From Lentzea sp. (GTDB taxonomy: Bacteria > Actinomycetota > Actinomycetes > Mycobacteriales > Pseudonocardiaceae): a DNA stretch of 10,424 bases. Below are positions 6,101 through 10,424 of the stretch, in pieces. Below the pieces are notes generated by a model. That model was given only the letters and a program-made list of their open reading frames with translations, had not been told where the DNA came from and did no database searches. The position numbers and the translations under genes are program-made. The stretch spans positions 1 through 10,424 of the forward strand of contig JASLAV010001288.1 of NCBI GenBank assembly GCA_030146905.1, given 5' to 3'. Positions within the stretch are counted from its first letter, which is position 1. Each line of letters begins with the position of its first letter.

Positions 6101-9100
6101 GTGACGAAGGGCTGGATCCGCCGACTGACCGCAGCGTGCTGGCAGCACCCCCGACTGGTGGTGCTGTCGGTGGTCGCCGCGGTCGTCGGCGTGGGTCTCC
6201 AAGCGGCGGGGCCGTTGCTGCTCAAGACCGCGATCGACGACTCGACGGTGGGCCGGACGGATCGTCTGTGGCCGCTGATGGTGGCGTTGATCGTGCTGGA
6301 ACTGCTCACGTTCGGGTCGGCGTTCCTGCGGCGCTACCTGGGCGGGCGGCTGGCCCTGGGCGTGCAGCACGACCTGCGGCTCGGCGTGTTCTCGGCCGTG
6401 CAGCGGCTCGACGGCGCGAAGCAGGACGAGCTGCGGACCGGGCAGATCGTGTCGCGGTCGATCACCGACCTGCAGCTGGTGCAGTCGCTGCTGATGATGG
6501 CGCCGCTGGCCGTCGGCACGGTGGTGTTCGCGGTGGCCGCACTGGCCGCGATGATCTACCTGTCGGTGCCGTTGACGATCATCGCGGTGGTCGTGCTGCC
6601 GCTGGTGGCGTGGCTGGCGGGCCGCACCCGGCTGACGTTGTTCCCCGCCACGTGGTCCGCGCAGCAGCGGGCGGCCGACCTGGCGCAGCACGTCGAGGAG
6701 ACCGTCACCGGCGTCCGCGTGGTGAAGGGCTTCGGCCAGGAGGCGCGCGAGGTCGCCCGGCTGGAGAAGCACGCCAAGGCGTTGTTCGCGGAGCGGATGC
6801 GCGCGGCCAAGCTGTCGTCGAAGCCCCTCGCGACCGTGACGGCGCTGCCGTTGCTCGGCCAGGTCGGCGTGCTGGGGCTGGGCGGCTGGCTGGCGTTGAA
6901 CGGCCAGGTCACGCTGGGCACGTTCCTGGCGTTCACGACGTACGTGGCGAACCTCGTCGGGCCGACGCGGCTGCTGTCGAGCCTCATGGTGTCCGCGCAG
7001 CTGGCCCGTGCCGGCGTGGAGCGGGTGTACGAGCTGATCGACTCGCAGCCGGACGTGGCGGACGGTCCCGGTGAGGTGCCTTCCGGGCCGTTGGGGATCT
7101 CGTTCTCCGGCGTGACGTTCGGGTACACCCGCAGCGAGCCGGTGCTGCGGGACTTCTCGATCTCCGTGGAGCCCGGCGAGACGCTGGCCCTGGTCGGCAC
7201 CGCGGGTTCCGGCAAGTCGACGGTGTCGTTGCTGCTGCCCCGCTTCTACGACGTGCACTCCGGCTCCGTGCGGATCGGCGGTGCGGACGTGCGGACGTTG
7301 CGGCTGGAGTCGTTGCGCGGTGCGGTCGGCGTGGTGTTCGAGGAGGCGTTCCTGTTCTCCGACACCGTGTTCGCGAACATCGCCTACGGCCGTCCCGACG
7401 CGTCCCGCGAGGAGGTCGAGCGCGCCGCGAAGGCCGCGGAGGCCCACGACTTCATCCAGGCCCTGCCCCTCGGCTACGACACGGCGGTCGGTGAACGCGG
7501 CCTGACGCTGTCCGGCGGCCAGCGCCAGCGCGTCGCCCTCGCCCGTGCCCTGCTGTCCGATCCGCGCGTGCTGCTGCTGGACGACGCGACGTCCGCGGTG
7601 GACAACGCGACGGAGGCCGCGATCCACGCGACGCTCGCGTCGGTGACGGCGAACCGCACGACCCTGCTGGTGGCCCACCGGCGCTCCACGCTGTCGCTCG
7701 CCGACCGGATCGCGGTCCTCGACGCGGGCAGGGTGGTCGACATCGGCACGCACGAGGAGCTGACCTCGCGCTGTGCGCTGTACCGCGACCTGCTGGCCGG
7801 TCCCGGCGAGGCGATCGAGTCCGCCGCGCCCGTGACGACGGGCGAGCTCTGGCCGTCGTTGTCGCAGGAGGACCTGGACCAGCGCGTGATCGACGAGGCC
7901 AAGCCCTCGGCAGCGGCGTCGGCAGGTCGCCGCGGCGGAGGTGGCGGTGCCGGCGGCGGCAGCATGTCGGCGCTGGCCGGCGGCCCGCCCACACCCGAAC
8001 TGCTGGCGCAGGTCCGTTCGCTGCCACCGGCCACCGAGGTCCCCGTCCTGCACGGTGAAGACCCGCGCGCCTCCGATCCCGGCTTCCGCCTGGCCCGTCT
8101 CGTGCGGCCGGTCCGCTGGGCGCTGGGTGGGATCGCCGCCCTGGTCGTGCTCGACGCACTGGTGGGCATGGGCCTGCCCGCCCTGGTGCGCCTCGGCGTC
8201 GACGGCGGCGTGACGACGGGCGCGAAGTCGTCGCTGTGGCTGGCCGTCGGCCTGGGCATCGGCCTGGTCGTGGTCGGCTGGCTGGCCACGGCCGGCAGCA
8301 CCGTCTACGCAGCCCGCCTGGGCGAACGCCTGCTCTACCTGCTGCGCGTCCGCAGCTACGCCCACCTGCAACGCCTCGGGCTCGACTACTACGAGCGCGA
8401 GATGGCCGGCCGGATCATGACGAGGATGACGACGGATGTCGACGCGCTGTCGACGTTCCTGCAGACCGGCCTGGTCACCGCCATCATCAGCCTGGTCACC
8501 GTGGTCGGCATCACCGCGGCGCTGGTGTTCACCGACGTCTCGCTGGCGTTGATCGCCCTGTCCGTGCTGCCGGTCCTGGTGATCGCGACGGTGATCTTCC
8601 AGCGCCTGTCCTCCACCGCGTACGCGGAAGCCCGCGAACGCGTCAGCGCCGTGAACGCCGACCTCCAGGAGAACGTCTCCGGCCTGCGCGTCTCCCAGGC
8701 CTACACCAGGGAACGCCGCTCAGCGGAGGCCTTCGCCGAGCGCAGCGACGCCTACCGCCGCTCCCGCCTGCGCGCCCAGCGCTACATCGCCACCTACTTC
8801 CCGTTCGTGTCGCTGCTGTCCGGCGTGGCCCAGGCCGTGGTGCTCGCCGTGGGCGCCCACCGGGTCGCCACCGGCACGCTGACGCCGGGCGTCCTGCTGG
8901 CGTTCCTGCTGTACCTGGGCCTGTTCTTCAGCCCGATCCAGCAGCTCTCCGGCGTCTTCGACGGCTACCAGCAGGCCAGGGTGGGCCTGCGCCGCATCGC
9001 CGACCTGCTGCGCACCCCGAGCACGGTGGAACCACCGGCGTCGCCCGTCCCGGTCCCGCCCCGCCTGCGAGGCGAGGTGGAGCTCCGCAACGTCTCCTTC

Positions 9101-9805
9101 ACCTACGCGGGAGCGGACGCCCCAGCCCTGGACGACGTGACCCTGCACGTGGCACCGGGCGAGACCGTGGCACTGGTGGGCGAGACCGGCGCGGGCAAGT
9201 CCACCCTGGTCAAGCTGATCGCCCGCTTCTACGACGCCACCGCGGGCACGGTGTCGGTGGACGGCGTGGACGTGCGCACCTACGACCTGTCCGCCTACCG
9301 CCAACGCCTGGGCGTGGTCCCCCAGGAGGCCCACCTGTTCGGCGGCGACCTGGCCGACAACGTCGCCTACGGCCGCCCCACCGCCACCAGGTCGGAGATC
9401 CAAGACGCCGTGGAGGCGGTCGGCGCCCTCCCGATGGTCGCCACCCTCCCCAACGGCTTCCGCCAGCCGGTCGGCGAACGCGGCAACCACCTCTCGGCTG
9501 GCCAGCGCCAGCTGGTGGCCCTGGCCAGGGCGGAACTGGTCAACCCCGACGTTCTCCTGCTGGACGAGGCCACCGCGGCCCTGGACCCGGCAACCGAGTC
9601 AGCGGTGCTGGCGGCCAGCGACCACCTGGCAGTCGCCCGCACGACCTTCGTGGTGGCCCACCGCCTGGCGACAGCGGCCCGCGCCGACCGCATCGTGGTC
9701 CTGGCGGGCGGCCGGATCGTGGAGGAGGGAACGCACGCCGACCTGCTCGCGGCCAACGGCACCTACGCCCGCCTGTGGCGCCACGGCACGTCAGAGGCCG
9801 CTTAG
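6101..9805 (+). CDS. Fused (single-chain) ABC exporter with one degenerate ATP site, Rv0194-like
   Basis: About 1234 residues arranged TMD1-NBD1-linker-TMD2-NBD2, two type IV (ABCB-like) half-exporters in one chain. By family knowledge it exports drugs, lipids or peptides across the inner membrane. NBD1: Walker A GTAGSGKST (366-374), Q-loop position occupied by Glu414 (VVFEEAFLF), LSGGQ (470-474), Walker B VLLLDD with Asp495 in place of the catalytic Glu, His526. NBD2: GETGAGKST (1027-1035), Gln1075 (VVPQEAHLF), LSAGQ (1131-1135), VLLLDE with Glu1156, His1187. Thus one composite site (NBD1 Walker motifs with the LSAGQ signature) is degenerate and the other intact, as in TM287/288-type heterodimers. 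The linker has a GGGGGAGGG run (612-620). Start choice: GTG 6101 gives MTKGWIRRL, a usual N-terminus for this family. GTG 6071 would add ten residues including a rare AAT codon and has no Shine-Dalgarno sequence. Mycobacterial Rv0194 has the same fused plan. Confidence 0.92.
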   Translation: MTKGWIRRLTAACWQHPRLVVLSVVAAVVGVGLQAAGPLLLKTAIDDSTVGRTDRLWPLMVALIVLELLTFGSAFLRRYLGGRLALGVQHDLRLGVFSAVQRLDGAKQDELRTGQIVSRSITDLQLVQSLLMMAPLAVGTVVFAVAALAAMIYLSVPLTIIAVVVLPLVAWLAGRTRLTLFPATWSAQQRAADLAQHVEETVTGVRVVKGFGQEAREVARLEKHAKALFAERMRAAKLSSKPLATVTALPLLGQVGVLGLGGWLALNGQVTLGTFLAFTTYVANLVGPTRLLSSLMVSAQLARAGVERVYELIDSQPDVADGPGEVPSGPLGISFSGVTFGYTRSEPVLRDFSISVEPGETLALVGTAGSGKSTVSLLLPRFYDVHSGSVRIGGADVRTLRLESLRGAVGVVFEEAFLFSDTVFANIAYGRPDASREEVERAAKAAEAHDFIQALPLGYDTAVGERGLTLSGGQRQRVALARALLSDPRVLLLDDATSAVDNATEAAIHATLASVTANRTTLLVAHRRSTLSLADRIAVLDAGRVVDIGTHEELTSRCALYRDLLAGPGEAIESAAPVTTGELWPSLSQEDLDQRVIDEAKPSAAASAGRRGGGGGAGGGSMSALAGGPPTPELLAQVRSLPPATEVPVLHGEDPRASDPGFRLARLVRPVRWALGGIAALVVLDALVGMGLPALVRLGVDGGVTTGAKSSLWLAVGLGIGLVVVGWLATAGSTVYAARLGERLLYLLRVRSYAHLQRLGLDYYEREMAGRIMTRMTTDVDALSTFLQTGLVTAIISLVTVVGITAALVFTDVSLALIALSVLPVLVIATVIFQRLSSTAYAEARERVSAVNADLQENVSGLRVSQAYTRERRSAEAFAERSDAYRRSRLRAQRYIATYFPFVSLLSGVAQAVVLAVGAHRVATGTLTPGVLLAFLLYLGLFFSPIQQLSGVFDGYQQARVGLRRIADLLRTPSTVEPPASPVPVPPRLRGEVELRNVSFTYAGADAPALDDVTLHVAPGETVALVGETGAGKSTLVKLIARFYDATAGTVSVDGVDVRTYDLSAYRQRLGVVPQEAHLFGGDLADNVAYGRPTATRSEIQDAVEAVGALPMVATLPNGFRQPVGERGNHLSAGQRQLVALARAELVNPDVLLLDEATAALDPATESAVLAASDHLAVARTTFVVAHRLATAARADRIVVLAGGRIVEEGTHADLLAANGTYARLWRHGTSEAA

Positions 9806-9824
9806 ACAGCCAAGGGAGTCGTTG

Positions 9825-9875
9825 GTTGCGTTCCAGCGGAGGGGTCGCCTGGGGCGTGCGAGTTGCGTTCCGGCG
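9825..9875. repeat. 14-bp near-perfect direct repeat
   Basis: GTTGCGTTCCAGCG (9825-9838) and GTTGCGTTCCGGCG (9862-9875) differ at one base and are 37 bp apart start to start, beginning 20 bp past the stop of the fused exporter gene. No transposase or target-site pattern is associated with them. Confidence 0.5.
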
Positions 9876-9981
9876 TGGTCTTTCAGGCATGGACGAAGAC
9901 CTGTGTTCATCGCCGCTGCGCGACGATTGCGATGGGGGCTTGACCGTGAGCCTCTGGCGGGACGCGTAGTCGGCCTCACAA

Positions 9982-10005
9982 GCCGGGGTATAAGAGCACC
10001 CCGGC
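9982..10005. terminator. Perfect GC-rich hairpin without T-tract, possible terminator
   Basis: GCCGGGGT (9982-9989) pairs perfectly with ACCCCGGC (9998-10005) around an 8-nt loop, ATAAGAGC. It is 177 bp after the fused ABC exporter stop. Actinobacterial terminators often lack a T-tract, so it may end the + strand transcript. The loop edge also contains TATAAG (9989-9994), which resembles a -10 box, but no matching -35 box was found. Confidence 0.45.
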
Positions 10006-10303
10006 CGAGCCCACCAGGGAAGCATCCCGCCCCCTCACCGTAAAGCCCCAATCGCGACGCGTGGGTGCATCACCGGCTCCCACCGGTTCAACGTGGAAGA
10101 CGGCTCGCTTCGCATCGCCACACCGGGTTGCGTCAGCCTGCCCGGCGCCCCGCCGAGCGCTGCGCCGCCGAGCGCCACCGCCCCCACCGACCAGGCGCCT
10201 CCACCTCACCCCCGCGCCACCGGTCAGCCATCCCGGGCCGCGCCCCGGCGCCCACCCGGCCTCGGCCCCTCACCGGCCCAACTCCCGTGGCCCGCGCCAC
10301 GAA

Positions 10304-10324
10304 CCCTCGTCCCGGCCCCCGCCC
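10304..10324 (-). other. G-quadruplex-forming motif (- strand)
   Basis: On the - strand the run reads GGG-C-GGGGG-CC-GGG-ACGA-GGG, four G-tracts of at least three with loops of 1, 2 and 4 nt, meeting the canonical definition. It lies 56 bp before the GTG at 10380, on the template strand of that gene. Such motifs are fairly frequent by chance in this GC range. Confidence 0.5.
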
Positions 10325-10369
10325 ATGACGTACAAACCAACCCCCAGGTCAGCGAGGTCCACGACGTCC

Positions 10370-10374
10370 AGGAG
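10370..10374 (+). promoter_or_regulatory. Ribosome binding site of the gene at 10380
   Basis: AGGAG is spaced 5 nt from GTG 10380, which supports a real gene start at the window edge. Confidence 0.75.
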
Positions 10375-10379
10375 TCACC

Positions 10380-10424
10380 GTGCCGCGTCCCAAAGTCCTC
10401 TACGTCTCCGACCTCACCTACCCG
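10380..10424 (+). CDS. Start of a further gene, truncated by window end; product not determined
   Basis: Fifteen codons are visible, translating to MPRPKVLYVSDLTYP from a GTG with AGGAG 5 nt upstream and third positions nearly all C or G. The KVLYVSDL stretch looks like the first beta-strand of an alpha/beta fold, as at the start of some glycosyltransferases or ATP-grasp enzymes, but 15 residues are too few to name a family. The gene runs in the same direction as the ABC genes but is separated by 574 bp, so it probably has its own promoter. Confidence 0.65.
   Translation, partial: MPRPKVLYVSDLTYP

Larger units (their letters stand above)
9806..10379. other. 574-bp region without a convincing gene
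   Basis: Open frames here have poor composition (Arg/Pro/His-rich translations) and no good ribosome binding sites. Visible content: a 14-bp direct repeat (9825-9838, 9862-9875), a perfect hairpin (9982-10005), a segment of about 190 bp (10140-10330) strongly enriched in C on the + strand, and a G-quadruplex motif on the - strand (10304-10324). TTGACC at 9940-9945 resembles a -35 box, but no -10 box follows at the right distance. It presumably holds the end of the ABC transcript and the promoter and leader of the gene at 10380. Confidence 0.6.

Noticed and set aside
5792..8371. Long antisense open frame (859 codons) opposite the permease and fused exporter
   Set aside because: The translation is Gln/His/Arg-rich low-complexity sequence typical of the antisense of GC-rich genes. 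The + strand carries complete ABC motifs.
8236..9969. Alternative + strand frame of 577 codons overlapping the exporter's second half
   Set aside because: It is Arg/Pro/Gly-rich with no recognisable fold, and the overlapping frame encodes a full TMD-NBD.
9940..9994. TTGACC and TATAAG as a promoter pair
   Set aside because: Each hexamer looks good alone, but they are separated by 43 bp, far outside the 16-19 bp needed.
10088..10101. TTCAACGTGGAA resembling a chromosome-partition parS site
   Set aside because: Compared with the parS consensus (TTTCACGTGGAA core) the palindrome is broken by an extra base, and no parAB genes are near.
10065..10328. Possible 87-codon gene in the last intergenic region
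   Set aside because: Composition is Pro/Arg/His/Thr with no ribosome binding site. It looks like a by-product of C-rich DNA.
1..10424. CRISPR array, tRNA/rRNA genes, insertion sequences, prophage or toxin-antitoxin modules
   Set aside because: No regularly spaced repeats, no tRNA-like cloverleaf or rRNA sequence, no transposase or integrase motifs and no recognised toxin families were seen on either strand.

Overview
The window is GC-rich actinobacterial DNA. Third codon positions are almost all G or C, GTG starts are used, and the gene families and small lineage-type proteins fit Pseudonocardiales (Lentzea/Saccharothrix/Actinosynnema type). The genus-level guess is inference from recall and was not tested. 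All named functions rest on motifs read directly from the translations.

Layout. (1) Positions 1-962, + strand: the 3' six-sevenths of an alanine dehydrogenase gene (ald), followed by an intrinsic-terminator-like hairpin. (2) Positions 1083-3224, - strand: a two-gene unit in which a 14-TM DHA2-type MFS drug transporter is followed after 9 bp by a TetR-family repressor. The promoter region carries a striking double operator (two 15-bp half-symmetric boxes, 18-bp period, together a 27-bp perfect dyad) overlapping a plausible -10 element. (3) Positions 3225-3568: a 344-bp divergent intergenic region with the operator, a polypurine A-rich tract and two inverted repeats. (4) Positions 3569-9805, + strand: a tightly packed run of five genes. 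They are a 60-residue protein of unknown function, a 146-residue Cys/His protein of unknown function, an ABC-2 type ATPase with a poly-Gln tail, its membrane permease, and a single-chain (fused) ABC exporter of about 1234 residues with one degenerate and one canonical ATP site, resembling mycobacterial Rv0194-type exporters. (5) Positions 9806-10379: a 574-bp region with no convincing gene, containing a perfect 8-bp hairpin, a short direct repeat, a strongly C-rich stretch and a G-quadruplex motif on the - strand. (6) Positions 10380-10424: the first 15 codons of another gene with a good ribosome binding site.

How the parts work together. The MFS/TetR pair looks like a self-contained inducible efflux switch. 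The + strand run joins two small unknown proteins to two different ABC export systems, and its near-zero spacing suggests joint transcription. The three transporters make this an efflux-rich neighbourhood. No biosynthetic enzymes, mobile-element genes, CRISPR or RNA genes were seen. I did not find a clearly undescribed system. The best candidates for a second look are the coupled pair of unknown genes ahead of the ABC-2 transporter, the double operator, and the structured intergenic regions.
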